From Trebonia sp963734665 (lineage in GTDB: Bacteria > Actinomycetota > Actinomycetes > Streptosporangiales > Streptosporangiaceae), in NCBI GenBank assembly GCA_963734665.1, contig CAVTIR010000008.1, positions 1-64,000 on the forward strand: a DNA stretch of 64,000 nucleotides, in the 5' to 3' direction. Position numbers and translations under genes: made by a program. Positions 41,269 to 49,647 of the stretch are shown here, piece after piece. Each line of letters starts with the position of its first letter. Within the stretch, counting starts at the first letter, position 1. The notes under the pieces are model-generated. The model did no database searches and had not been told where the DNA came from. It worked only from the letters and a program-made list of their open reading frames with translations.

Positions 41269-42084
41269 ATGCCGGAAGAGTCTGACCTGCCGATGGATAT
41301 CGACACCTCTAAGCCGCACACGGCGCGGATCTACGACTACTACCTTGGCGGGAAGAATCACTTCGCCGCCGACCGCGAGACGGCGGCCAAGCTGGCGATC
41401 GACTGGCCGTCGGTCAACGTGGCGGCTCGCGAGCAGCGCAGGTTCCTCGGCCGGGCGGTCAGGTACCTGGCAGGCGAGGCGGGGATCCGGCAGTTCCTCG
41501 ACATCGGTACCGGGCTGCCGACCACGAACAACGTCCACGACGTCGCGCAGGCAGTCAACCCAAGCTGCCGGGTGGTCTACGTCGACAATGACCCGCTCGT
41601 GCTCACCCACGCGCGTGCCCTCCTCACCTCCGCGCCGGAAGGCCGCACCGCGTACATCCACGCCGACCTGCGCGATCCCGGCGCGATCTTGTCTCACGCG
41701 ACGACCAGGGAAGTTCTGGACTTCACCAAGCCGATCGCGCTGATGCTCGTCGGCATCCTGCACTTCATCCCCGACGAGGACAAGCCAGCTGAGATCATCA
41801 CCACCCTGGTCGACGCCCTGCCGTCGGGGAGTTATCTCGTCGCCACCCACATCACTGTCGAGCACGACCCGGAGCGCGTCATCGCGAGCGAGCACACCTC
41901 CCGGAGTGCCGGCGTTTCCGCCAAGTTCCGCGATTCCAGCGACTTCGCCCGTTTCGCGTTCGCCGACCTCCGCCTGGTGCCGCCCGGCATGGTGTCGCTG
42001 CCGGAATGGCGGCCAGACGCGGGCGCAATGATCCCGTCGGCGGCCGAGGTGAGCGTCTACGGCGGCGTCGCCAGGAAGCTGTGA
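41269..42084 (+). CDS. SAM methyltransferase, DUF574 family, copy 1
   Basis: Actinobacterial S-adenosylmethionine methyltransferase family (Pfam PF04672) without a known substrate. Blocks: ARIYDYYLGGKNHFAADRE, RRFLGRAVRYLAGEAGIRQFLDIGTGLPT (split: RRFLGRAVRYLAGEAG, IRQFLDIGTGLPT), VVYVDNDPLVLTHARALL and HFIPDEDKP. 271 aa with GGGCGGAA before ATG. Divergent from pepP across a 57-bp promoter region. Confidence 0.92.
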   Translation: MPEESDLPMDIDTSKPHTARIYDYYLGGKNHFAADRETAAKLAIDWPSVNVAAREQRRFLGRAVRYLAGEAGIRQFLDIGTGLPTTNNVHDVAQAVNPSCRVVYVDNDPLVLTHARALLTSAPEGRTAYIHADLRDPGAILSHATTREVLDFTKPIALMLVGILHFIPDEDKPAEIITTLVDALPSGSYLVATHITVEHDPERVIASEHTSRSAGVSAKFRDSSDFARFAFADLRLVPPGMVSLPEWRPDAGAMIPSAAEVSVYGGVARKL

Positions 42085-42509
42085 TGCGGCCCCCTGCCAC
42101 ACCGCCATCCACGCCGGGAACCCGGCCACGGCACGCGTAAGGGCACCGATGAGCCGGATGCCAGGAAACGGGCACGTGCGGTTAGGGCCGCCGAAAAAGG
42201 ACCCGCCTAGCGGGCACCTCGTCGGCGGCCTACCGGGGCGCAGATTGCCGGCGCCCGGATACCCCGCGCTCGCCTCCGGGCGCTCGAAGGCCCCTGTCCT
42301 CTCCCTCGCTGCTGGAGTTCAGGAGAGGGGCGCGCCTTTCGGCTCGCGCCCGGATAACCCGCGCTCGCCGATGCGTCTCAGTTAACGATCTTGACATTTA
42401 TTAACAGTTTTTTACGCCTGCACGCGGGGCCTTTTGCGTACATATCCGGATGTGGCCTGCTTAGAATAGTGCGGATTTCAGGAGGGGGACACGGCCGGGA
42501 GGTGGAGCG
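42085..42509. other. 425-bp gap with a repeat copy, no gene
   Basis: Holds the dispersed repeat at 42251-42350 (separate entry). The last 150 bp are AT-richer and should carry the promoter of the next gene. A short frame around 42149-42385 lacks support. Confidence 0.5.
42251..42350 (-). repeat. Dispersed 90-bp family, clear copy
   Basis: Read on the minus strand: GCGCGAGCCGAAAGGCGCGC, CCCTCTCCTG, an AGCAGCGAGGGAG segment, GGACAGGGGCC, then GAGCGCCCGGAGGCGAGCGC. This matches the units inside the SseB-like gene almost base for base at both ends. Flanked by a direct repeat GCGCCCGGATAMCCCGCGCT starting at 42251 and 42336. Confidence 0.85.
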
Positions 42510-43337
42510 GTGACGGACCTTACGGCAGATGATGATCTTCCCATTCCCGAGATTGACACTTCGCGGGCGCATCCGGCGCGGATGTACGACTACTACATCG
42601 GCGGCAAGAACCATTTCGCCGCCGACCGCGTGGTCGCTGACGCCGCGCTCGCGTCCTGGCCGTCGGGGCGGATCGGGCTGCGGGAGAACCGGCGGTTCCT
42701 CGGCCGGACCGTGCGGTACCTGGCCCGTGAGGCGGGCATCAGGCAGTTCCTCGATATCGGGTCCGGGCTGCCGACCACGTCGAACGTCCACGAGATCGCG
42801 CAGGCGGTCGACCCGTCCTGCCAGGTGGTCTACGTTGACAGCGACCCAATGGTGCTCGTGCACGCGAGGGCGCTACTGACCTCCAAACCCGAGGGGCGCA
42901 CCGCCTACATCCAGGCCGACTTGAGGTCGCCGTCCGACATCCTGTCGTCGCCGGTGGTGCGGTCGGTCATCGACTTCGGCAAGCCGGTCGCGCTCATGCT
43001 GGTCGCAGTGCTGCACTTCCTCCAGGAGGAGGACAAGCCAGAGGCGGTCATGTCGGCCCTGCTCGACGCCCTGCCGTCCGGGTCGTACCTGGCCGCGTCG
43101 CACATCACGCTCGAGCACGACCCGGAAGGGGTCGGCGGGGGACAGCGCGCCTACCACAAGGCGGGGCTGCCGATGCACGCGCGCGAGGCGGACGAGTTCG
43201 CGTCGCTCGCGTTCTCCGGCCTTGAGCTCGTGGCGCCCGGGCTGGTCCTCGTCTCGGAATGGCGGCCGGACTCGAACGCGCCGCGGCCGACCCCGGCCGA
43301 GGTGTCCTGCTACGGCGGGGTCGCCCGCAAGCGCTAG
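42510..43337 (+). CDS. SAM methyltransferase, DUF574 family, copy 2
   Basis: 275-aa paralogue of the gene at 41269, sharing the same blocks (ARMYDYYIGGKNHFAADR, IRQFLDIGSGLPTTSNVHEI, VVYVDSDPMVLVHARALL) and the same C-terminal CYGGVARKR. The two differ throughout, so the duplication is old or the genes were acquired separately. GTG start with GGAGGTGGAGCG upstream. Convergent with the LLM oxidoreductase. Confidence 0.92.
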   Translation: MTDLTADDDLPIPEIDTSRAHPARMYDYYIGGKNHFAADRVVADAALASWPSGRIGLRENRRFLGRTVRYLAREAGIRQFLDIGSGLPTTSNVHEIAQAVDPSCQVVYVDSDPMVLVHARALLTSKPEGRTAYIQADLRSPSDILSSPVVRSVIDFGKPVALMLVAVLHFLQEEDKPEAVMSALLDALPSGSYLAASHITLEHDPEGVGGGQRAYHKAGLPMHAREADEFASLAFSGLELVAPGLVLVSEWRPDSNAPRPTPAEVSCYGGVARKR

Positions 43338-43364
43338 TGCCGGCTGACCGCGGCTAGCTGTCTT

Positions 43365-44408
43365 TTAGCCAACTAGGGAGCGGATCGTTTCTATGTCCTT
43401 GACGCGCTGCTCGTGGGTCGGGGACAGGGCGGTGACGTTGAGGGTGGTGACGCCTGTCTCCCGGTAGGCCGCCAGGCGCTCCTTGACGTAGCCGTGCGGG
43501 CCGATGAGGGAGGTCTTCTCGACCAGTTCGGCGGGGACCAGGGCGGCGGCCTCGTCCTTGCGGCCGGACAGGTAGGCGCCCTGGATCTGGTCCGCCTCCT
43601 TCTGGAAGCCGTAACGGCGGGCCAGGTCGTAGTAGAAGTTCTTGTCCGGTGCGCCCATGCCGCCGATGTAGAGGGCGAACACCGGGCGCAGGACATCGCG
43701 CAGGTGCGTGACGTCGTCGCCGATGGCGAGGGGGGCGGCGGCGATGACGTCGAGTTCGCCGAGGGTTGCCACCTCGCGCTTGGCCTTGCCTTCGGCGAGG
43801 GGGGTGCCCCACGTCAGGCCTGCCTTCTCGGGGAAGTAGAAGATGGGCTGCCAGCCCTCGGCGAGCTCTGCGGCAAGGGCGACGTTCTTCGGGCCGAGCG
43901 CGGCGACCACGATCGGGATGCGGTCGCGGACGGGGCGGTTGATTAGCTTGAGCGGCTTGCCGAGGCCGGTGCCCTGCTCGCTTGGCAGGGGAAGCGTGTA
44001 GTGCCTGCCGTGGTAGTCGAGGCGCTCGCGCCGCCAGACCATCCGGCAGATCTCGATCAGCTCCCTGGTGCGGCCCACCGGGGCGTCGTAGGGCACGCCG
44101 TGCCAGCCCTCGACCACCTGCGGGCCGCTGGTGCCGAGGCCGAGCGTGAAGCGGCCGCCCGAGACGAAGTCGAGCCCGGCCGCGGTCATCGCGGTCAGCG
44201 CCGGGGTCCTTGAGTAGATGGGGAGGATGCCGGAGGCGATCTCCACGGTGGTCGTCCGCGCGGCGATGAAGCCGAGCTGGCTGACCGCGTCGAAGCTGTA
44301 CGCCTCGGGGACGAAGACAATCTGCAGGCCTGCCTTTTCGAAATCGCTCAGCTCACTCACCGTCTCGGTGAACCCGCCCGAGTAGTTGAGCATCATCCCG
44401 ACGCGCAT
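43365..44408 (-). CDS. LLM-class F420-dependent oxidoreductase
   Basis: Luciferase-like TIM barrel (347 aa) expected to use F420 or FMN; substrate unknown. Blocks: MRVGMMLNYSGGFTETV, VPEAYSFDAVSQLGFIA, GILPIYSRTPALTAMTAAGLD, GGRFTLGLGTSGPQVVEGWHG and IPIVVAALGPKNVALAAELA. The arrangement matches F420-type members. ATG at 44406-44408 with GAGG upstream. Stands alone between convergent and tandem neighbours. Confidence 0.9.
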   Translation of the reverse strand: MRVGMMLNYSGGFTETVSELSDFEKAGLQIVFVPEAYSFDAVSQLGFIAARTTTVEIASGILPIYSRTPALTAMTAAGLDFVSGGRFTLGLGTSGPQVVEGWHGVPYDAPVGRTRELIEICRMVWRRERLDYHGRHYTLPLPSEQGTGLGKPLKLINRPVRDRIPIVVAALGPKNVALAAELAEGWQPIFYFPEKAGLTWGTPLAEGKAKREVATLGELDVIAAAPLAIGDDVTHLRDVLRPVFALYIGGMGAPDKNFYYDLARRYGFQKEADQIQGAYLSGRKDEAAALVPAELVEKTSLIGPHGYVKERLAAYRETGVTTLNVTALSPTHEQRVKDIETIRSLVG

Positions 44409-44541
44409 GTCCTGGCCTCCTCGCCGATCGCTGCCGTGACCGGGTGCCAATTTAACCCGGCCGCTGCGCGATGGCTATCACCGGGGCGCGCTCCGGACAC
44501 CGGGCCAGGTACCTTTAGTGCTGTGGTCTAGACCATTCCCG

Positions 44542-45027
44542 CTAGGAGCCGAGCCGGGTGAGGATGTCAAGGGTGATGTCCTCGGGAGAGCGTCCGTCGA
44601 CATCAACGGTTACCGTCGCCACGTCCGAGTAGGCGGCCTGGCGGCGCTCGTAGACGTCGGCGAGGTCGGACCGCGCGAGCATCGGGCGGCCGCCGTCGCC
44701 GCCCACGCGCGCGAGCGCCTCGGCAAAGCTGACCCGCAGGCAGGCAACCGGTGCTTCGACAAGCAGTTCCCTGGTCAGCGCATGCTCAGCCGCGCCGCCG
44801 CCGAGCGCTAGCACTATGTCCGGACCGGTGAGCAGGTCCGCGATGACCTCGTGCTCCAGCTGGCGGAAGGCGGGCTCGCCGTCGTCGGTGAAGATCTGGG
44901 GGATCGGCCTGCCCGCCCTGGCCTCGATAACGTGGTCGCTGTCGGTGAACGAGATGCCAAGCTTCGCGGCCAGCAGGCGGCCGACCGTCGTCTTGCCCGC
45001 GCCCATGAAGCCGACGACGACAATCAC
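44542..45027 (-). CDS. Shikimate kinase (extra copy)
   Basis: Phosphorylates shikimate with ATP. Walker A GFMGAGKTTVG; shikimate-binding DSD (TDSDHVIEA), FRQLE, and GGG in LALGGGAAEH; lid Arg region GGDGGRPML; ERRQAAYSDVA. 161 aa. All expected active-site positions are present. GTG start overlaps the aroQ stop. It is additional to the kinase at 46582, which occupies the normal operon position. Confidence 0.9.
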   Translation of the reverse strand: MIVVVGFMGAGKTTVGRLLAAKLGISFTDSDHVIEARAGRPIPQIFTDDGEPAFRQLEHEVIADLLTGPDIVLALGGGAAEHALTRELLVEAPVACLRVSFAEALARVGGDGGRPMLARSDLADVYERRQAAYSDVATVTVDVDGRSPEDITLDILTRLGS

Positions 45028-45488
45028 CTGGCTGCGTCCAGTTCTGCCGCGATGGCGCGGAGCGCTAGGACGTAGCCCTGGAAGCCGAAACCCGCGATGA
45101 TCCCCGTCGCGGCGCCGGTGATCACTGACTCATGGCGGAAGCCCTCGCGGGCGGCGATGTTGGAGATGTGCACCTCGACGAGCGGCGCGGTCCGCATCTT
45201 CACCGCGTCCATGAGGGCGTAGGAGTAGTGGGTGAGCGCGCCGGCGTTCAGGACCACGGGCGTGGCGTTGTCGCAGGCCTCGTGGATCCAGGTGACGAGC
45301 TCGCCCTCGTACTCGGTCTGCCTGACGTCGACGTCGAGGAGGAGCTCCTTGCCGGCCTGCTGGCACAAGTCGGACAAATTGGCATATGTCGCGGTTCCGT
45401 ACACTGACGGCTCGCGCTTGCCGAGGCGGCCGAGGTTCGGCCCGTTCAGTACGAGCACGCGACGACCCGGCGCGCCGGCGCCTGTCAT
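45024..45488 (-). CDS. aroQ: Type II 3-dehydroquinate dehydratase
   Basis: Third step of the shikimate pathway. Motifs: VLVLNGPNLGRLGKREPSVYG (split: VLVLNGPNLGRLG, REPSVYG) with the catalytic Tyr, RQTEYEGELV with active-loop Glu, LNAGALTHYSYAL, EVHISNIAAREGFRHESV with the catalytic His, and GFGFQGYVLAL. 154 aa. ATG start overlaps the aroB stop (ATGA). Confidence 0.97.
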   Translation of the reverse strand: MTGAGAPGRRVLVLNGPNLGRLGKREPSVYGTATYANLSDLCQQAGKELLLDVDVRQTEYEGELVTWIHEACDNATPVVLNAGALTHYSYALMDAVKMRTAPLVEVHISNIAAREGFRHESVITGAATGIIAGFGFQGYVLALRAIAAELDAAR

Positions 45489-46585
45489 GCCGTGTCCCCC
45501 GCTGTGTCCCCCGCCACCGCCTGGTACGCCTGCGCGAGGAGGTCCTCGGGCGGGCTGTCGTAAATAACCGGGTTACCCACGCCGTCCAGGATTACCATCC
45601 GCAGGCGCGCGCCGCGGGTCTTCTTGTCCAGGGACATGGTCGCGCGCAGCGCCGGCCAGGCGTCGCGCCGGTAGGCGACCGGCAGGCCGACGCTCGTGAG
45701 CAGCTCCTTGTGCAGGGCCACGTCCGCCTCGGTCAGGTGCCCGGCGAGCCGGGCCACCTCGGCGGCGAACACCATGCCGATCGCGACCCCGTCGCCGTGC
45801 CTGAAGGCGTACCGCTCCAGCTTCTCGATGGCGTGGCCGAGCGTGTGCCCGTAGTTGAGCGTCTCACGCAGCCCGGATTCGCGCAGGTCGGCCGCGACCA
45901 CGCGGGCCTTGACAGCGATCGCCCGTTCGACGAGCTCGCGGGTGCACGCGCCGTCCGGCCGGGCCGCGCCTTGCGGGTCCGCCGTTACCAGGCGCAGGAT
46001 CTCGCCGTCCGCGATGAAGCCGGCCTTGATGACCTCGGCGAGGCCGGCCACGTAGTCGCCGCGGTTGAGGGTCGCGAGGGTCGCCAGGTCGGCGAGCACG
46101 CCGACGGGCGGGTGGAACGCGCCGACCAGGTTCTTGCCCGCCGCGATGTCGATCGCGGTCTTGCCGCCGACCGCCGCGTCGACCATGCCGAGCAGCGTCG
46201 TCGGCACCAGGACGACGGGCACGCCACGCAGCCACGTCGCGGCCGCGAACCCGGCGAGGTCCGTCGCTGCTCCCCCGCCGATGCCTACCACGCAGTCGGA
46301 CCTGCTCACCTTCGCCTCCGCCAGCCAGGTCCACAGGCGGGCGAGGACCGCGACGTCCTTGGCCGCCTCGCCGCTTGGCACCTCGGTCACCGCCACCCGG
46401 TACCCGGCGTCCTCGAGGGCACGGCAAGCATGCTGCGCTACCATCGCGAGCCGCTCGTCGTGAATGACGGCCACCGTCTCCGCCCGCTTGCCGACCAGGT
46501 CGGGCAGCGCGCTCAGCACCCCGGTGCCGACGACCACCTCATAGGGCTGGTCACCACCGACAGGAATACGAGTCTCGCCGCTCAC
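45485..46585 (-). CDS. aroB: 3-Dehydroquinate synthase
   Basis: NAD- and metal-dependent conversion of DAHP to 3-dehydroquinate. NAD site GIGGGAATDLAGFAAATWLRG, PTTLLGMVDAAVGGKTAID, GLAEVIKAGFI, zinc ligands in NYGHTLGHAIE and FRHGDGVAIGM, and DKKTRG. 366 aa. GTG start overlaps the aroK stop and the stop overlaps aroQ, so the five genes are tightly coupled. Confidence 0.97.
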   Translation of the reverse strand: MSGETRIPVGGDQPYEVVVGTGVLSALPDLVGKRAETVAVIHDERLAMVAQHACRALEDAGYRVAVTEVPSGEAAKDVAVLARLWTWLAEAKVSRSDCVVGIGGGAATDLAGFAAATWLRGVPVVLVPTTLLGMVDAAVGGKTAIDIAAGKNLVGAFHPPVGVLADLATLATLNRGDYVAGLAEVIKAGFIADGEILRLVTADPQGAARPDGACTRELVERAIAVKARVVAADLRESGLRETLNYGHTLGHAIEKLERYAFRHGDGVAIGMVFAAEVARLAGHLTEADVALHKELLTSVGLPVAYRRDAWPALRATMSLDKKTRGARLRMVILDGVGNPVIYDSPPEDLLAQAYQAVAGDTAGDTA

Positions 46586-47124
46586 TCGGTATCACCCGCT
46601 CGCAGCCGCTTGGCCAGGTCGGCGGCTACCTCCTCGGGCGCCAGGTCGTCGGTCGACACGGTGAGCGTCGCGAGGTCGGCGTAGACCGGGCGGCGTTCTT
46701 CGAGCATGGCGCGCAGCTGACCACGCGGGTTGCCGGGGATGACGACCCTCGGCCGGTCAATGCCGGTGCGCTTGGCGACGGTGGCGAACTCGGCCTCCAG
46801 GTAGACGATCACCTGGCCGGCGAGCATCCGCCGCACGTCCAGGTCGAGCACGGCACCGCTACCGAGCGCGAGGACGCCGCCGTCCTGCCTGACCGCGTCC
46901 AGCCCGGACGCGACGGCGCCCCGCTCGAACTCGCGGAAGACCAACTCGCCGTCGTCCACGAAGATGTCGGCTACCGGCTTGTGCGCCGCCCTCGCGACGA
47001 GCGCGTCCGTGTCCGCGAACGGGACGCCGAGCGCGGCCGCGAGCAGCGCGCCGACCGACGACTTGCCCGCCGTCGGCGGGCCAATGAGAACGATCCCTGT
47101 ACCGGGGCCGCTTTCCGTCGTCAC
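46582..47124 (-). CDS. aroK: Shikimate kinase (canonical operon position)
   Basis: 180 aa between aroC and aroB, the standard actinobacterial place. Walker A GPPTAGKSSVG; DTD in FADTDALVA; FREFE; lid KRTGIDRPRV; ERRPVYADLA. One deviation: the shikimate-binding GGG is GSG here (LALGSGAVLD). Activity is still likely, but the presence of a second kinase with an intact GGG two genes on makes the division of labour open. Confidence 0.93.
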   Translation of the reverse strand: MTTESGPGTGIVLIGPPTAGKSSVGALLAAALGVPFADTDALVARAAHKPVADIFVDDGELVFREFERGAVASGLDAVRQDGGVLALGSGAVLDLDVRRMLAGQVIVYLEAEFATVAKRTGIDRPRVVIPGNPRGQLRAMLEERRPVYADLATLTVSTDDLAPEEVAADLAKRLRAGDTE

Positions 47125-48302
47125 GAGATCACCAGGCTCTTCAGGTAGCCTTCCGCGTTCCTGCGCAGCTCTTCCACGGTGTCCCCGCCAAACTTCTCCG
47201 TTGCCGCCTCAGCCAGCACCAGCGCGACCATCGCCTCTGCCACCACGCCGGCGGCCGGCACGGCCGTGACGTCGCTGCGCTGGTTGATCGCCTTGGCCGA
47301 CTCGCCGGTCGCCACGTCGATCGTCTCAAGCGCGCGCGGCACCGTCGAGATCGGCTTCATCGCGGCCCGGACGCGGAGCACCTCGCCGGTGGACATGCCG
47401 CCCTCGATGCCGCCCGCCCGGTTGGTGCGCCTGCGCACCCCCTCAGTGCCAAGGTAAATCTCGTCGTGCGCCCCGGAGCCGCGCCGGCCGGCCGTGGTGA
47501 ATCCGTCGCCGAACTCCACGCCCTTGAATGCCTGGATGGAGATGATTGCCCCGGCAAGCCGCGCGTCGAGCTTCCGGTCCCACTGGGTGAAGCTGCCGAG
47601 TCCAGGCGGCAGCCCGTAGACGACGACCTCGACGACGCCGCCGAGGGTGTCGCCTTCCTTGCGGGCCGCGTCGACTTCCGCGACCATCCGCACGGACGTG
47701 ACCGCGTCAGCGCAGCGGACCGGGTCCACGTCGATTCGCGCCAGGTCAGACGGCGCTGGCGCCGGCGTGCCGTCGGGCACCGCAACCGAGCCGAGCGCTA
47801 CTACGTGGGAGACGATCTCGACACCGAGGGCTTGCGCGAGCAGCCTCCTAGCGACCTCGCCGAGCGCGACCCGCGCGGCGGTCTCCCGCGCGCTGGCCCG
47901 TTCGAGGATGGGCCTGGCATCGATGTGCCCGAACTTCTGCATGCCCGCCAAGTCGGCGTGGCCGGGCCGCGGGCGGGTCAACGGTGCATTGCGCGCCTGC
48001 GCGTCGAGTTCCTCTTGCGGGACCGGGTCGGGCGACATGACCGTCTCCCACTTGGGCCACTCGGTGTTGCCGACCCGGATGGCGACCGGCCCGCCCAGTG
48101 TGACACCGTGCCGCACCCCGCCGGTGAGCTCCACCTCGTCCTGCTCGAACTTCATCCGCGCGCCGCGCCCGTAGCCGGCCCGCCGTCTGGCAAGAGCGGC
48201 CGCCACGTCCTCGCTGGTGACCGACACCCCCGCCGGCATGCCGTCACAGATCGCAGCGAGGGCCTTCCCATGCGACTCGCCCGCCGTCAGCCACCGAAAC
48301 AT
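47121..48302 (-). CDS. aroC: Chorismate synthase
   Basis: FMN-dependent last step to chorismate. Signatures: WLTAGESHGKALAAICDGMP, ARRRAGYGRGARMKFEQDEV, RPRPGHADLAGMQKFGH, GGIEGGMSTGEVLRVRAAMKP (split: GGIEGGMSTGEVL, RVRAAMKP) and ERASARETAARVA. 393 aa. ATG at 48300-48302; an open frame continues to 48371 but without conserved sequence. First gene of the aro operon. Confidence 0.97.
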   Translation of the reverse strand: MFRWLTAGESHGKALAAICDGMPAGVSVTSEDVAAALARRRAGYGRGARMKFEQDEVELTGGVRHGVTLGGPVAIRVGNTEWPKWETVMSPDPVPQEELDAQARNAPLTRPRPGHADLAGMQKFGHIDARPILERASARETAARVALGEVARRLLAQALGVEIVSHVVALGSVAVPDGTPAPAPSDLARIDVDPVRCADAVTSVRMVAEVDAARKEGDTLGGVVEVVVYGLPPGLGSFTQWDRKLDARLAGAIISIQAFKGVEFGDGFTTAGRRGSGAHDEIYLGTEGVRRRTNRAGGIEGGMSTGEVLRVRAAMKPISTVPRALETIDVATGESAKAINQRSDVTAVPAAGVVAEAMVALVLAEAATEKFGGDTVEELRRNAEGYLKSLVIS

Positions 48303-48423
48303 GGTGTTCACCCTACCGTCAGCGCGGGCCAAGGCCCGTACCAGCCCGCGGCGCGGCGACAGGCAAGGCAATATCTGCCCGGCACGACATTGACTCGGGC
48401 CAGGGTTCAGGGGCTTCTTACTG

Positions 48424-49323
48424 TTATCCGAGGCGGATTGCTATGCCCCGGCGGAGGCGAGCCGCTAGACGGGCTCCTATCGCCTCGGCGGTGATGCGGG
48501 CGGTCGCCGGGTCGACCGTCTTCAGGGTGATCGTCAGGTCGGTATCCGCTCCGCCTGGTTCCAGGGTGAAGTCTTCGGTGACCGCCGCGACCTGGGCGCG
48601 GATGTCGGGGTCCTCGTGCGGGAGTGGGGGCGGCGCGCCGTCGGCCAGGGCGCGCAGGCGGGCGCCCTCGATGACGATGGGGACCGGGCCCGCCACGTCG
48701 ATGACGACGGCGTGGGCCTGCTCGGCGGCGACGGCGGGCCAGAGGCTCTGGGCGGGAACCGGGACCGGGCGCGCGTCCGCGCGCCAGCGCCTGATCGTGT
48801 CGGTGCCGGTGAACGCGATGACCGCCTTGCGGCCGTCGTTGCCGATCAGGGTCGGGAGCGCCATCTCCGTTTCTTTTTCCGCGCGCAGTCCGGAGGGGCC
48901 CGGGCGCCCGGGGGCCGGCGCGGGAGGTCCTGAGCGCGAGCCGAAGGGCGCGCCCCTGTCCTGGACCGAGCGACGAGGGAAGGACAGGGGTCCCGAGCGC
49001 CCGGAGGCGAGCGCGGGAGGTCCTGAGCGCGAGCCGAAGGGCGCGCCCCTGTCCTGGACCGAGGAGGGAGGGAGCGAGGAACGAGCGACCGAGCGACGAG
49101 GGAAGGACAGGGGTCCCGAGCGCCCGGAGGCGAGCGCGGGAGGTATCGTGCCGTCGTCGTTGGCCTCGGCGAGGACCGCGACCACCGGGACAAGGAGGCG
49201 ACTCGCGGCGATAGCGATGAGCACGGCATGCTCCGCCACCTCGCCCGCCGCGTAGGCGGCGAGGGCCGCGGTCACGGCCGGATCCGCCTCGCCGGCATCG
49301 CCGACTGGTCTGCTCACTGACAC
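48424..49323 (-). CDS. SseB-like protein carrying two in-frame repeat insertions
   Basis: The N-terminal part (VTAALAAYAAGEVAEHAVLIA, RLLVPVVAVLAEANDDGT) and the part from EKETEMALPTLIGNDGRKAVIAF onward are those of actinobacterial SseB-type proteins of unknown function. Between them sit about 95 residues translated from two tandem dispersed repeats, giving PPALASGRSGPLSFPRRS twice. 299 aa in total. GTG at 49321-49323. The stop TAA lies in a GGATAACAGTAAGAA motif. Whether the protein folds with the insert is unknown. Confidence 0.8.
   Translation of the reverse strand: MSVSRPVGDAGEADPAVTAALAAYAAGEVAEHAVLIAIAASRLLVPVVAVLAEANDDGTIPPALASGRSGPLSFPRRSVARSSLPPSSVQDRGAPFGSRSGPPALASGRSGPLSFPRRSVQDRGAPFGSRSGPPAPAPGRPGPSGLRAEKETEMALPTLIGNDGRKAVIAFTGTDTIRRWRADARPVPVPAQSLWPAVAAEQAHAVVIDVAGPVPIVIEGARLRALADGAPPPLPHEDPDIRAQVAAVTEDFTLEPGGADTDLTITLKTVDPATARITAEAIGARLAARLRRGIAIRLG
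48926..49143 (+). repeat. Dispersed 90-bp family, two tandem copies inside a gene
   Basis: Unit 1 is 93 bp (48926-49018); unit 2 is 123 bp (49019-49141), longer by a 30-bp purine-rich segment. Shared order: GGTCCTGAGCGCGAGCCGAA, GGGCGCGCCCCTGTCCTGGA, CGAGCGACGAGGGAAGGACA, then CCGAGCGCCCGGAGGCGAGC. Both lengths are multiples of three. Confidence 0.9.
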
Positions 49324-49647
49324 GTAACGACCCTACCGCCGACGGGTCTCGGTGCCCGGCTCGGGAACGGCCAGACCCGGTGGCCCGGGTGTAGGCCAAG
49401 GTCACGCAGGAGGGCTCCGAGGGCCAGGACGGTCCTTGCCTAGGCCTGAGCGCAGGCTACTCAATGTAGTGAAACCCATGAAAGCCGCATTTAACGGTGG
49501 GTATCGTCGATCTCCACGGCAGAATCGGTTGAGCGCACATGCCGGATATGGGAGTCTCTTGACCTGCGGCGACGTGCAGGCCTCCGGAGCAGAGGACCAG
49601 TATGTGCGGACCATGAGGTTGCGGCGCTAGCGGGAGGGAGCAGTTCC
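49324..49647. other. 324-bp divergent gap
   Basis: No gene recognised. TTGAGC at 49529 followed about 17 bases later by GATATG could be a plus-strand promoter for the pair at 49648, but the match is weak. Confidence 0.4.

Noticed and set aside
41212..42129. 306-codon upstream extension of pepP
   Set aside because: It is antisense to the clear DUF574 methyltransferase; pepP homology begins at the ATG at 41211 with GGAGG before it.
42149..42385. Short plus-strand frame between the two DUF574 genes
   Set aside because: It lies over a dispersed repeat and has no ribosome site.
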